DNA from: CAJXCL01 sp964394335
Lineage (GTDB): Bacteria; Nitrospinota; Nitrospinia; CAJXCL01
Assembly (NCBI GenBank): GCA_964394335.1
Contig: CAYMVZ010000025.1
Span: forward strand, 1 to 24,961
Length of the DNA stretch: 24,961 nt
Direction of reading: 5' to 3'
Position numbers and translations under genes: made by a program. Positions 6,899 through 14,018 of the stretch are shown piece after piece (positions within the stretch are counted from its first letter, which is position 1; each line of letters opens with the position of its first letter). Under the pieces are notes generated by a model. The model was given only the letters and a program-made list of their open reading frames with translations, was not told where the DNA came from and did no database searches.

Positions 6899-7283
6899 AG
6901 GGGATTCAGGGGGTTGTGTAATGCTAATTTTTTTTGGAGTGCAATGACCGTGTCATTGCGTATTAAGCTGAACTCTGGCACCTGACCCCCCTGACAACTG
7001 ATTTATTGATATCTGTCTTCAGTTATAAACATGCAGTCAAACGGAAACCTGACCCCTTTTTCAGATTAACAAACCTTTATTTAATCCAATGAAAACTATT
7101 GTAGACACCATTAAAAAGATTAGACACCTCAATGATACACCATCAATATAAGAAGAATAAAATATTCTGAAAGGAAGAGCCTAAAAATACAGCATAAAGG
7201 ATATCTTTTTGTTTTTTAAGACTATTTTAAAGAATCTCAAAAAAATCCTTCCCCCCGTTAAATGATTGAGTAAAAAAATGTTT

Positions 7284-7298
7284 TGGCAAAATTTTTGC
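7284..7298 (+). promoter_or_regulatory. Sigma-54 (-24/-12) promoter
   Basis: The sequence TTGGCAAAATTTTTGCTT has GG (7285-7286) and GC (7297-7298) separated by exactly 10 bases. TGGCA and TTGC match the sigma-54 consensus nearly throughout. Transcription would begin about 7310, leaving a leader of some 57 bases before the lipoprotein ATG at 7367. This predicts RpoN-dependent, activator-controlled expression. No activator site is identified. Confidence 0.65.
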
Positions 7299-7312
7299 TT
7301 TATTTAAAGGTC

Positions 7313-7330
7313 AAAGGCTTCCAGGCCTTT
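7313..7330 (+). other. Small stem-loop in the lipoprotein leader
   Basis: AAAGGC (7313-7318) and GCCTTT (7325-7330) form a 6-bp stem with loop TTCCAG. A T-rich run follows at about 7336-7343. An alternative pairing, TAAAGG (7305-7310) with CCTTTA (7326-7331), is possible. It sits just after the predicted sigma-54 start, so it might act as an attenuator or mRNA-stability element; this is speculative. Confidence 0.3.
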
Positions 7331-7366
7331 AAATTAATTTTTTGATAATGAGGAGTTTTAACTCAA

Positions 7367-7951
7367 ATGGAATGCGCAATGATTGAAAAACCTCAAAAAA
7401 ACACAAATATAGTATTTCAATTTACAATATCACTCATTATTTTAATGGTCTTTTCAGGTTGTGCCAGAAATCTTCCTTTATACAAATTACCTCCGGCAGA
7501 GATACCGGAAAAGCAGCTTAAACAGCTAATAAAGAAAGCAGAAATGCAATTGGATCACTTCAGAAACGAGTGTATTCCAGCAACAGAACAATGTTTGGAG
7601 AAAAAGCAGAAAATACATCATGTTCTTGATGTTGTTGAAAATACGGTAAGCAAAATAAATATAGATTCATCTTCTATAGAAATGGATGATTTTTTTAATA
7701 CTGTACGTTATATCCGGGACGAAATTAATAATTTGGGAGATTTTTCTGACTCCATCAGAGAAACTAAAGACCGGGTTGAAGACTTGAAAAATGAGTTGCA
7801 TGAGTTGCAAGCGAATATAGATGAAATCTATTTAGTCGCTAAAGATGAAAGTGAAAGAGAAAATACCAAATTTTCTTTAAAGAAAAAAATCACGCGTTTT
7901 ATGGTTCAGAGAAAATTTGGAATGCACGCTAAAAATGCTTTTGGTTTATGA
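7367..7951 (+). CDS. Predicted coiled-coil lipoprotein, unknown function
   Basis: 194 residues. A hydrophobic segment (about 15-29) ends in VFSGC, a lipobox-like site with Cys32 as the lipidated residue; Phe at -3 is unusual. The mature part is helical and charged. Heptad-like stretches lie at about 45-70 and 125-160 (for example IRETKDRVEDLKNELHELQA), and C49 and C55 are a possible disulphide pair. The C-terminus is basic. GAGGAG at 7350-7355 supports the ATG at 7367; an ATG at 7379 is also possible. The upstream sigma-54 promoter suggests condition-dependent expression. I recognise no family. Likely role: envelope-anchored structural or spacer protein, inferred only from architecture. It converges on the acyl-CoA dehydrogenase gene. 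Confidence 0.75.
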   Translation: MECAMIEKPQKNTNIVFQFTISLIILMVFSGCARNLPLYKLPPAEIPEKQLKQLIKKAEMQLDHFRNECIPATEQCLEKKQKIHHVLDVVENTVSKINIDSSSIEMDDFFNTVRYIRDEINNLGDFSDSIRETKDRVEDLKNELHELQANIDEIYLVAKDESERENTKFSLKKKITRFMVQRKFGMHAKNAFGL

Positions 7952-7991
7952 TGTGTAAGCTTCAAAATCGCTATTTAAAGACTGCAATTAT

Positions 7992-8007
7992 CATGATTAA
8001 AATCATG
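7992..8007. terminator. Weak AT-rich hairpin between convergent genes
   Basis: CATGATT and AATCATG form a 7-bp stem with almost no loop, placed between two convergent stop codons (7951 and 8012). The stem is AT-rich and the following T-run is short, so it is only a possible bidirectional terminator. Confidence 0.3.
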
Positions 8008-8011
8008 TTTC

Positions 8012-9211
8012 TCAATCATCTCCAAACGGCCATTGGGGGAGTGTGCAGCGGAGGTCTTTATCTTTACGGTATCCCAAAGCGTATTCCGCCTGGATGATCT
8101 GCTGAATTTCTTTTGATCCTTCGTAAATTACAGCGCCACGGCTATTCCTGAGATATCTTTCCAATGGAAATTCATTGCTGTATCCATATGCGCCGTGTAT
8201 CTGAACGGCATCGTCTGCCGAGCGCCAGGCCGCTTCCGTATTAATCCATTTTGCCAGGGCTGTCTCACGGGTATTACGTATTCCCTTGTTCTTCATCCAC
8301 CCGGCTCTGTAATAGAGTAATCTTCCAATATCCACGGACGCGGACATCTTTGCGATCATGCTCTGTACAAGCTGATGCTCTCCTATTTTTTTTCCAAAAG
8401 TTTTTCTTGTATTGGCGTATTTAATCGATTCATTAAGACACGCCTGAATGACGCCGACGGAGCCGGAGGCCACGGTAAACCTTCCGTTATCCAGCGCGGA
8501 CATTGCAATTTTAAATCCCTCCCCTTCCTTTCCTAACAGATTTTCTTCAGGAACTTTTACGTCATTCAACGCAATACTGCCTGTATTACCTGCCCTTACT
8601 CCTAATTTCCCGTGTAAAGTTGAGGGTGTGACACCTTCAAAATTTTTTTCAACTATAAACGCACTGATTCCGTAGTGTTTTTTTGATTTGTCCGTATAGG
8701 CAAAAATCAAATGATTATCCGCGATATCCGCAAGGGATATCCATGTTTTTTCACCGTTCAAGATATAATGTTTGCCCTCTTTTTTTGCTGTTGTTTGTAT
8801 TGCAATAACATCAGATCCTGCCGCCGGTTCTGTTAACCCGAACGCGGCGACCTGTTTCCCTTTTGTCTGCTGCGCTAAATATTTTTCTTTCTGTTCTTCA
8901 GTGCCCCATTGCAGCAGGGCAAGACTATTGAGTCCCACATGAACAGACATGATAACCCGAGCAGCCGTGTCTACTCTTTCCAGTTGCTCGCATGCAATGC
9001 CGAGAGAAATATAGTCCATACCCGCGCCACCATATTTTTGCGGCAGGCATATTCCCAATAATTCGGCCTCAGCCATTTTTTTAAGCAGGGTTGGATCGAA
9101 TTCTTCTTTTGCGTCCCGCTCGCGTATACCGGGCGCAATCTCCCGTTCGGCAAACTTACGAACTGTTTCGCGGATTATCTTATGATCTTCTGTGGGTTCA
9201 AATGACAGCAT
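8012..9211 (-). CDS. Acyl-CoA dehydrogenase (FAD-dependent)
   Basis: 399 residues. Introduces the C2-C3 double bond in an acyl-CoA, passing electrons to electron-transfer flavoprotein. The FAD/substrate motif AFGLTEPAAGSD lies near residues 128-139, followed by GEKTWIS. The C-terminal YEGSKEIQQI holds the catalytic base E364, in the short-chain/medium-chain position rather than the alternative helix-G site of isovaleryl-CoA dehydrogenase. Substrate is not decidable; butyryl-, 2-methylbutyryl- or glutaryl-like roles are possible, and no ETF genes are nearby. ATG at 9211 is preferred; a TTG at 9223 would add four residues. Neither has a good ribosome site. Together with leucine dehydrogenase it suggests branched-chain or short acyl-CoA oxidation. 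Confidence 0.92.
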   Translation of the reverse strand: MLSFEPTEDHKIIRETVRKFAEREIAPGIRERDAKEEFDPTLLKKMAEAELLGICLPQKYGGAGMDYISLGIACEQLERVDTAARVIMSVHVGLNSLALLQWGTEEQKEKYLAQQTKGKQVAAFGLTEPAAGSDVIAIQTTAKKEGKHYILNGEKTWISLADIADNHLIFAYTDKSKKHYGISAFIVEKNFEGVTPSTLHGKLGVRAGNTGSIALNDVKVPEENLLGKEGEGFKIAMSALDNGRFTVASGSVGVIQACLNESIKYANTRKTFGKKIGEHQLVQSMIAKMSASVDIGRLLYYRAGWMKNKGIRNTRETALAKWINTEAAWRSADDAVQIHGAYGYSNEFPLERYLRNSRGAVIYEGSKEIQQIIQAEYALGYRKDKDLRCTLPQWPFGDD

Positions 9212-9302
9212 ATAATTATTCAAGTTATAACGGATAGTGCCTGACTTTTACAACAGCAAAAAAAGCAATACCTTCTTTCAGCATCAAACCAATAACCCAA
9301 TA

Positions 9303-9425
9303 TTGAAGCTCCCCGCAACACGCTACGGGGAATTTTCAGTGTAGAGTATATACACCCCCCTGAGTGGGGGGTGTCGCTCGCTAACCCCGCAGAAAGCTTC
9401 GACTGCGCTCGTTAAACACTTTCAA
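9303..9425. repeat. Long copy of the 'TTGAAGCTCCCCG' dispersed repeat
   Basis: Opens TTGAAGCTCCCCGCAACACG and closes GTTAAACACTTTCAA, like the 49-bp copy at 4918-4966. It contains two strong hairpins. One is CCCCG/CGGGG around CAACACGCTA. The other is a perfect 9-bp stem (9352-9360 with 9366-9374, ACACCCCCC/GGGGGGTGT) with a TGAGT loop. The shorter copy lacks the second hairpin, so copies differ by hairpin content. Confidence 0.7.
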
Positions 9426-9466
9426 TCCGTTTCCAAATCCTGCTCAATGCCTGAAAGTCTTTTTCA

Positions 9467-9619
9467 TTACCCTATAGCTCCCATAGCTTTGTTAATTCTT
9501 TTAAGAGCTAAACTCAAATCAAAATTCTTACGCTCTTCAGGTGTTAAAACGTCAAATAGCTCTGCTTCAATATTTGTCTCTATTGGCCCTAAAATCTTAT
9601 ATGTATTTTTAGGTCTCAC
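9467..9619 (-). pseudogene. C-terminal remnant of a MarR-like regulator
   Basis: A 50-codon minus-strand frame runs from a GTG at 9617-9619 to TAA at 9467-9469. It reads YKILGPIETNIEAELFDVLT, then PEERKNFDLSLALKRINKAM. The LTPEER turn followed by a final LKRINKAM helix resembles the dimerisation end of MarR-family regulators. The winged-helix half is missing: an in-frame TAA lies two codons upstream. It is therefore best read as a truncated relic. The assignment is by eye and moderate. Confidence 0.45.
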
Positions 9620-9640
9620 AGGTTATCTTATAAATAACTT

Positions 9641-9688
9641 ACAGTGCTTTTTTTTACATTGATAGTTTGTCACACAAATTAGCACTGT
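9641..9688. other. 8-bp inverted repeat in the gap before the duplicated-domain gene
   Basis: ACAGTGCT (9641-9648) is mirrored by AGCACTGT (9681-9688). It lies where the promoter/operator of the lost MarR-like gene would be, so it may be a leftover operator. The rest of 9689-9944 shows no gene or clear promoter, only an AT-rich stretch with AAAAGCGGGCTTTT near 9709. Confidence 0.3.
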
Positions 9689-9944
9689 CAACACAAATAA
9701 TTCTAATAAAAAAAGCGGGCTTTTAATTAAAAGTTTTATGTGCTACACTAAATTTCAAAAATCCAGGGAAGAATTCGTTTTGATTTTTCGCAGTTCGTTT
9801 AAAACGTTTGACAGCTTGTTGTCGCATTGCCGGAAAGGGGGAACACAATTTCAGGCATATTGAAAAATAATAGATTCCAATTTTAAGGATTTAAACCAGA
9901 TAACTTTTCTCTAACATATTGAAAATAAATAAAGGAGGGCAAAC

Positions 9945-10418
9945 ATGAAACTTGGCGAAACAGAGTCATATGATATTCCACAAGGACACGACGATTTAAC
10001 GATCACAAACCTGGATCCGGAAGCAGAAGGAATTTATTCCATGAAGGGAATTGCAATAAATTCAAGTAGAAAAATCCCGGCGGGTGAAACCCAACGTATC
10101 CATACCCACCACGGTTCTATAAAGGTTACTAACCTGGGTAGCCCAATGTTAGAAGTGCTTATAAGGGTGAGAAAAATGAGGCTTGGCGAAGAGTCGTCCT
10201 TTGATATCCCGGAGGGACTCGACAACTTAACGATCACAAACCTGGATCCGAATTTAGCCGGAGCTTATATCGTCAAGGGAGATACAATAGATATTGACAC
10301 AGAAATCCCATCGAGCGAAACTCACACTATCCAAACCCAGAAAAATGCTGCAATAATTACTAATACAGGTTATCCAATGTTAGAAGTAATTTTGCCACTT
10401 GATTCTGAGGAAAGTTAG
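9945..10418 (+). CDS. Unrecognised protein made of two tandem 77-residue units
   Basis: 157 residues, no signal peptide or membrane segment, so probably cytoplasmic. Residues 1-77 and 78-154 align without gaps at about half identity. Shared landmarks are LGE..S.DIP.G, LTITNLDP, G.Y..KG, IP..ET..I.T, TN.G.PMLEV. Alternating hydrophobic residues and the many Thr, Ile and Val positions suggest a beta-rich fold, so the protein may be a pseudo-dimer. Unit 1 has a His-rich turn (H53, H55, H56) that unit 2 has replaced with Gln/Lys, which could mean one metal or ligand site was lost. The second unit begins at an internal ATG (10176) preceded by AGGGTGAG. A strong ribosome site, AAAGGAGGG, precedes the first ATG. 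I know no family for it. Its stop codon abuts the inverted-repeat element at 10419. Confidence 0.8.
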   Translation: MKLGETESYDIPQGHDDLTITNLDPEAEGIYSMKGIAINSSRKIPAGETQRIHTHHGSIKVTNLGSPMLEVLIRVRKMRLGEESSFDIPEGLDNLTITNLDPNLAGAYIVKGDTIDIDTEIPSSETHTIQTQKNAAIITNTGYPMLEVILPLDSEES

Positions 10419-10557
10419 TTAAGGAACCTCTGATTAACTTGTCATTTCGAGTAAAACGAGAAATCTTTCTCTTGGTGATGGCAATACAATCAATTACTTC
10501 TCAGATTTCTCACTGCGTTCGAAATGACATAAACGGACTTAATCAGAGGTTCCTTAA
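10419..10557. repeat. Nested inverted-repeat element (MITE-like)
   Basis: Outer perfect 19-bp inverted ends, TTAAGGAACCTCTGATTAA at 10419-10437 and its complement at 10539-10557, enclose an inner inverted pair. The inner pair starts TGTCATTTCGA (10440) and ends in GAAATGACA (10529). Total length is 139 bp with no coding capacity. It starts on the base after the stop codon of the previous gene. It may be a miniature mobile element or a repeat now serving as an mRNA 3' end; no transposase is nearby. Confidence 0.65.
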
Positions 10558-10566
10558 ACATTATTA

Positions 10567-10744
10567 AGCGGCGGGTACTTAGCGCAGCCTTCGGCCGCAA
10601 CCAATTACAACCCCCTGTATCCCCCTTTTAAAAGGGGGAATTTGGGGAGAGAATTCCCCTCTAGCAAGAGGGGTGTCCCTCCGGGACGGGGTGTGTTAAA
10701 AAACTTTGCTAAAAAAACAACGTTTCGCAGGTTAGTAGTACGAA
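10567..10744. repeat. Composite mosaic repeat, copy 1
   Basis: Modules in order: an AAGCGGC...GCCGCAACC hairpin (10567-10600); a C/G-run block with CCCCCTTTTAAAAGGGGG, CCCCTCT/AGAGGGG and GTCCCTCCGGGAC palindromes (about 10607-10696); then a conserved AACTTTGCTAAAAAAACAAC / GTTTCGCAG block to 10744. The middle block recurs inverted at 21650-21746. The last block recurs twice inside 16214-16399. It lies between the 139-bp element and the aminotransferase stop and contains no gene. Confidence 0.7.
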
Positions 10745-10771
10745 GGGTACAAAAAAATGAATTGTTAAGAA

Positions 10772-12100
10772 TTATTTCTTTATAGTTTTTAACGACCCTT
10801 CAAATATTTCCAGCGCTTTATCTGCTGCTTGTTTGGTAACGATCAATGATGGGCTGAATCGAACGGCTGTATCGCCGCATCCTAAAAGGAGCAGCCCTTT
10901 TTTAAAGCATTTCTGTATTATAGAATCCCTGATCTTCGGCGCTTTTGTTTTCGCTTTTTTATTTTTGACAATTTCAGCAGCTACCATAAGTCCTTTCCCA
11001 CGCACATCCCCGATAACCGGTGATTTTTCTTGTATGGCTTTCAACCTGTTAATCATGTACGCTCCTATTTTAGCGGCGTTGTTCATATATTTCTTCTGGA
11101 CCAACTCAATCGTTTTCAGGGAAGCTCGGCAGGATAACGGGTTTCCACCGAATGTGCTGGCATGTGCTCCTTTTTCCCAAACCATCAGTTTTGATCTGGC
11201 AATCATAGCTCCAAGTGGAAGACCGGAGGCTATTCCTTTTGCAAGGCATATTATGTCCGGTTCCACACCCCAGTGTTCAATGGCAAACATTTTTCCTGTT
11301 CTACCCATACCGGCCTGCACTTCATCAGCGATATAAAGAATGCCGTATTTTTTCGCCAATTTTTTCAGCATAGGATGATATTCCGGCGGGGGCACAATGT
11401 ATCCCCCTTCCCCCTGTATCGGCTCCACAATAAAAGCGCAGACTTCATCCGGCGGGATATCTTTCTTAAAAAGTTCCTCTTCAATATAGGTAATACAGTA
11501 AATTTTGCATTTTGGATAAGTCAGATTGTATGGGCAACGATAACAGTATCCGTACGGGATATGATGCACTTCAGGGACAAGAGGCGCGAAATGCTTTATC
11601 TGCCTGATCTTGCTGGCTGTAAGAGACAGCGCCCCAAACGTCCTGCCATGGAAGGCTCCTAAAAAAGATATAATACGCTGACGCTCTGTCGCATACCGTG
11701 CAAGTTTAAACGCCGCTTCAACCGATTCCGCTCCCGAATTTGTATAAAATACTTTTTTAGATGATTTGCCAGGAGCTATTTCCGCTAATTTTTTTGCCAG
11801 CTCGCTCTGCGGCTTGTAATAGAAATCCGTGCCGGACATGTGAATGAGTTTGGACGCCTGGTCCTTAATGACCTTTACAATTTCCGGATGACAGTGCCCT
11901 GTAGCACAAACAGCAATTCCAGCTGTAAAATCAAGGAAAATATTTCCATCGTAATCTTCAATAGCAAATCCCCTGCCCTGTTTTGCGACCAGGGGATATG
12001 CCCGGGTATAGGATGGGGATGTGTAATGTTCATCCTGCTTGATAAGGCGAGCCGATTTCGGACCGGGAAGTTTTTTTGTTTTTATCTTGGGTATGTTCAT
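10772..12100 (-). CDS. Class III PLP-dependent aminotransferase (GABA/omega-amino acid type)
   Basis: 442 residues. Transfers an amino group from an omega- or alpha-amino acid through pyridoxal phosphate. NSGAESVEAA (121-130) is the phosphate-binding loop. D259 in YIADEVQAG binds the PLP nitrogen, and K288 in CLAKGIASGLPLGA forms the Schiff base. A four-cysteine insert, C186-x2-C189-x8-C198-x3-C202, looks able to bind metal. This insert type is familiar from archaeal and some bacterial 4-aminobutyrate aminotransferase-like proteins, a group that also includes amino-acid racemases, so the exact reaction is open. It follows the aldehyde dehydrogenase by 41 bases on the same strand, which fits an aminotransferase-then-dehydrogenase pathway from an omega-amino acid to a dicarboxylate. 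The ribosome-site region is covered by a repeat (12108-12134). Confidence 0.9.
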   Translation of the reverse strand: MNIPKIKTKKLPGPKSARLIKQDEHYTSPSYTRAYPLVAKQGRGFAIEDYDGNIFLDFTAGIAVCATGHCHPEIVKVIKDQASKLIHMSGTDFYYKPQSELAKKLAEIAPGKSSKKVFYTNSGAESVEAAFKLARYATERQRIISFLGAFHGRTFGALSLTASKIRQIKHFAPLVPEVHHIPYGYCYRCPYNLTYPKCKIYCITYIEEELFKKDIPPDEVCAFIVEPIQGEGGYIVPPPEYHPMLKKLAKKYGILYIADEVQAGMGRTGKMFAIEHWGVEPDIICLAKGIASGLPLGAMIARSKLMVWEKGAHASTFGGNPLSCRASLKTIELVQKKYMNNAAKIGAYMINRLKAIQEKSPVIGDVRGKGLMVAAEIVKNKKAKTKAPKIRDSIIQKCFKKGLLLLGCGDTAVRFSPSLIVTKQAADKALEIFEGSLKTIKK

Positions 12101-12107
12101 GATGTAT

Positions 12108-12134
12108 ATTCCAAATTACAAATTAATCTGCAAT
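12108..12134. repeat. 27-bp repeat shared with 20592-20618
   Basis: On the minus strand it reads ATTGCAGATTAATTTGTAAT and continues TTGGAAT. The plus-strand copy at 20592-20618 differs at one base. It occupies most of the gap between the aldehyde dehydrogenase and the aminotransferase, including the place where a ribosome site would be. Confidence 0.6.
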
Positions 12135-12135
12135 T

Positions 12136-12151
12136 AGACACTCACGTGTCT
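12136..12151 (-). other. GNRA-capped hairpin at the aldehyde dehydrogenase stop codon
   Basis: On the transcript, AGACAC and GTGTCT form a 6-bp stem closed by a GUGA loop that includes the UGA stop codon. There is no following T-run, so it is not a classical terminator. It may affect downstream expression of the aminotransferase; this is inference. Confidence 0.3.
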
Positions 12152-13626
12152 ATTTGTGCCTTTTGCAGTTTACCACTGTAGTCTATATAAGCCGCCTTCC
12201 ATTCAGAGAATATATCAAGGACGGTTTTTCCTGCTTCCCGGTGTCCGTTGCCTGTGTCTTTCATTCCGCCAAAGGGTAGATGAACCTCCGCGCCGATCGT
12301 AGGACCATTAATATAAGTTATACCTGCTTCAATATCTCTTATGGCTTTGAAAGCCTGATTAACGTCATTCGTATATATGGAGGAAGATAGTCCATACCGA
12401 GTGTTGTTTAAAACCTTAATGGATTCCTCAAAGCTTGTCACTTCGATTATAACGACTACCGGACCAAATATTTCTTCCTGCGCGATTCGCATATCCGGCT
12501 TTACCTTTGTAAATATTGTCGGGTTGTAGAAAAACCCTTTTTTGCAATTACCCTCTTCATAAAATGATCCTCCTAATATGACTTCAGCACCCTCTTCTTT
12601 CCCTATATCAATATAATTATGCACTCTTTCGCGCTGGGACTCGTTGATGAGAGGTCCCATTTCAGTATCCGAATTGAGCCCATTTCCAATTTTGATATTT
12701 TTTGCACGGCTGATGAGCTTATCCATAAATTTTTCAGTAATCTTTTTGTGGAGTATGAGCCTGCTGGTGGCGGTGCATCTTTGTCCGGTTGTGCCAAACG
12801 CTCCCCACAGCGCGCCTTCAACAGCAAGGTCAAGATCAGCGTCGTCCATTACAATTTGAGCGTTTTTCCCGCCCAACTCTAAAGATACTCTTTTAAGGTC
12901 CGCTCCTCCAAGAGACGCGATTTCCTTTCCTACAACAGATGAACCTGTGAATGAAATCAGGTCTATATCCGGATGTTGTACTATAGGATTCCCAACATTT
13001 TTGCCGCTTCCGTGGACAAGGTTTACTACTCCGTGAGGAACCCCTGCCTGTTCAAGAATTTCTGCAAATTTTACCGCTGAAGCCGGGGTGTCATGGGCAG
13101 GTTTAAAAACAACTGTGTTTCCACATAAAAGCGCGGGAAATATCTTCCAGGTTGGAATGGCAATGGGGAAGTTCCACGGTGTTATGATGCCGCACACTCC
13201 AACAGGCGCGCGTACAGACATGCAGAATTTATTGGGCAGTTCTGAAGGGGTGGTTTCTCCAAAGAGCCTTCTCCCCTCTCCTGCTGTATAAATGGCGGTA
13301 TCTATACCTTCCTGAACATCCCCTTTCGTTTCCTTTAAGATTTTTCCCATCTCTCTTGTCATAAGCTTTGCAATCTCACCCTTATGCTCTACCAACAATT
13401 CACCGGCACGGGATATAATTTCACCCCGCTTCGGAGCAGGCGTTAAACGCCATTTGTCATAAGCTGAAACTGCTGCTTTGACGGCATTGTCCACATCCGC
13501 TTTGCCTGAATCCGGAAAAATACCGATTACATCATTAGTATTCGCCGGATTGATATTTTTAAATGTTTTGCCGCTTGAAGCATCAATCCAGTTTCCGTTG
13601 ATATAGTTTTTGAATTGAGTTGTCAT
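12142..13626 (-). CDS. NAD(P)-dependent aldehyde dehydrogenase
   Basis: 494 residues, a full-length ALDH superfamily protein. Oxidises an aldehyde to a carboxylate. Catalytic Cys is C284 (TGQRCTATSR), the general base is E250 (SLELGGKN), the oxyanion Asn is N152 (PWNFP), and K175 lies in the cofactor pocket (FKPAHD). The Rossmann turn SFTGSSVVGKEI is at 225-236. The C-terminal GNGHREAGKTVLDIFSEWKA is of the kind seen in semialdehyde-oxidising members. Given the downstream omega-aminotransferase, a semialdehyde (succinate, glutarate or aminoadipate type) is the likely substrate, but this rests on context. AAGGA lies 8 bases before the ATG. Transcription runs into the aminotransferase. Confidence 0.93.
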   Translation of the reverse strand: MTTQFKNYINGNWIDASSGKTFKNINPANTNDVIGIFPDSGKADVDNAVKAAVSAYDKWRLTPAPKRGEIISRAGELLVEHKGEIAKLMTREMGKILKETKGDVQEGIDTAIYTAGEGRRLFGETTPSELPNKFCMSVRAPVGVCGIITPWNFPIAIPTWKIFPALLCGNTVVFKPAHDTPASAVKFAEILEQAGVPHGVVNLVHGSGKNVGNPIVQHPDIDLISFTGSSVVGKEIASLGGADLKRVSLELGGKNAQIVMDDADLDLAVEGALWGAFGTTGQRCTATSRLILHKKITEKFMDKLISRAKNIKIGNGLNSDTEMGPLINESQRERVHNYIDIGKEEGAEVILGGSFYEEGNCKKGFFYNPTIFTKVKPDMRIAQEEIFGPVVVIIEVTSFEESIKVLNNTRYGLSSSIYTNDVNQAFKAIRDIEAGITYINGPTIGAEVHLPFGGMKDTGNGHREAGKTVLDIFSEWKAAYIDYSGKLQKAQIDT

Positions 13627-13813
13627 GAGATTTTCCTTACCCTGATCAGTATACCGTTGTCAGGGGTCTCTGTTCAGGGAATAACTTTGAATTATTTTTT
13701 TCTGATTCCTGATCCCCGAGCCCTGATCTCTGTATCTATTATAGTTTGTTAACCAATAAATATCTATTAATATGCTTTAATCCTGGATGCTGTAAAAAAA
13801 AATCAAGCTTAAA
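13627..13813. other. Gap with degenerate CTGATCCC-type repeat
   Basis: Contains imperfect tandem-like copies of a TGATCCC/TCAGGG motif (for example GATTCCTGATCCCCGAGCCC near 13710). Echoes occur at 20725-20738. No gene or clear promoter is visible. Confidence 0.35.
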
Positions 13814-14018
13814 TTATCTATACCCTATGAAAACGACCTCACCCTTAGTTCCGAATTCAGCGCTTGCCGGATTAATCTCCAACCTAAAAGTTTCTTTATA
13901 AGTATAAAAGTCATTGAAACTTGAGATGTACATGGAAAAATTAAACCTGCTCTTAACTTTTTTTAATTATTTCACATTTAACATTGGGTAGCCTTTTTTC
14001 TATCTTATTCATCCTCAT
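13814..14018 (-). pseudogene. Small gene of unknown family broken by a poly-A frameshift
   Basis: Minus strand, ATG at 14018 (or 14012), reads MRMNKIEKRLPNVKCEIIKK and then hits a stop just after a run of seven A. Removing one A joins it to a second frame that runs on through KSRFNFSMYISSFNDFYTYK and EIN, ending GTKGEVVFIGYR at a TAA (13814-13816). The joined product would be about 67 residues. The second part alone has an ATG at 13933 (39 codons). Either the gene is decayed, the run is a sequencing or assembly error, or slippage occurs. I do not recognise the family and no ribosome site is clear. Confidence 0.35.

Noticed and set aside
7089..7151. 20-codon open frame starting ATGAAAACTATTG
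   Set aside because: Too short, no ribosome site, no recognisable motif.
9447..9662. 71-codon plus-strand open frame
   Set aside because: The opposite strand carries the more protein-like MarR-type remnant, and this frame has no ribosome site.
11273..11662. 129-codon plus-strand frame inside the aminotransferase gene
   Set aside because: Antisense shadow of a gene with intact catalytic motifs.
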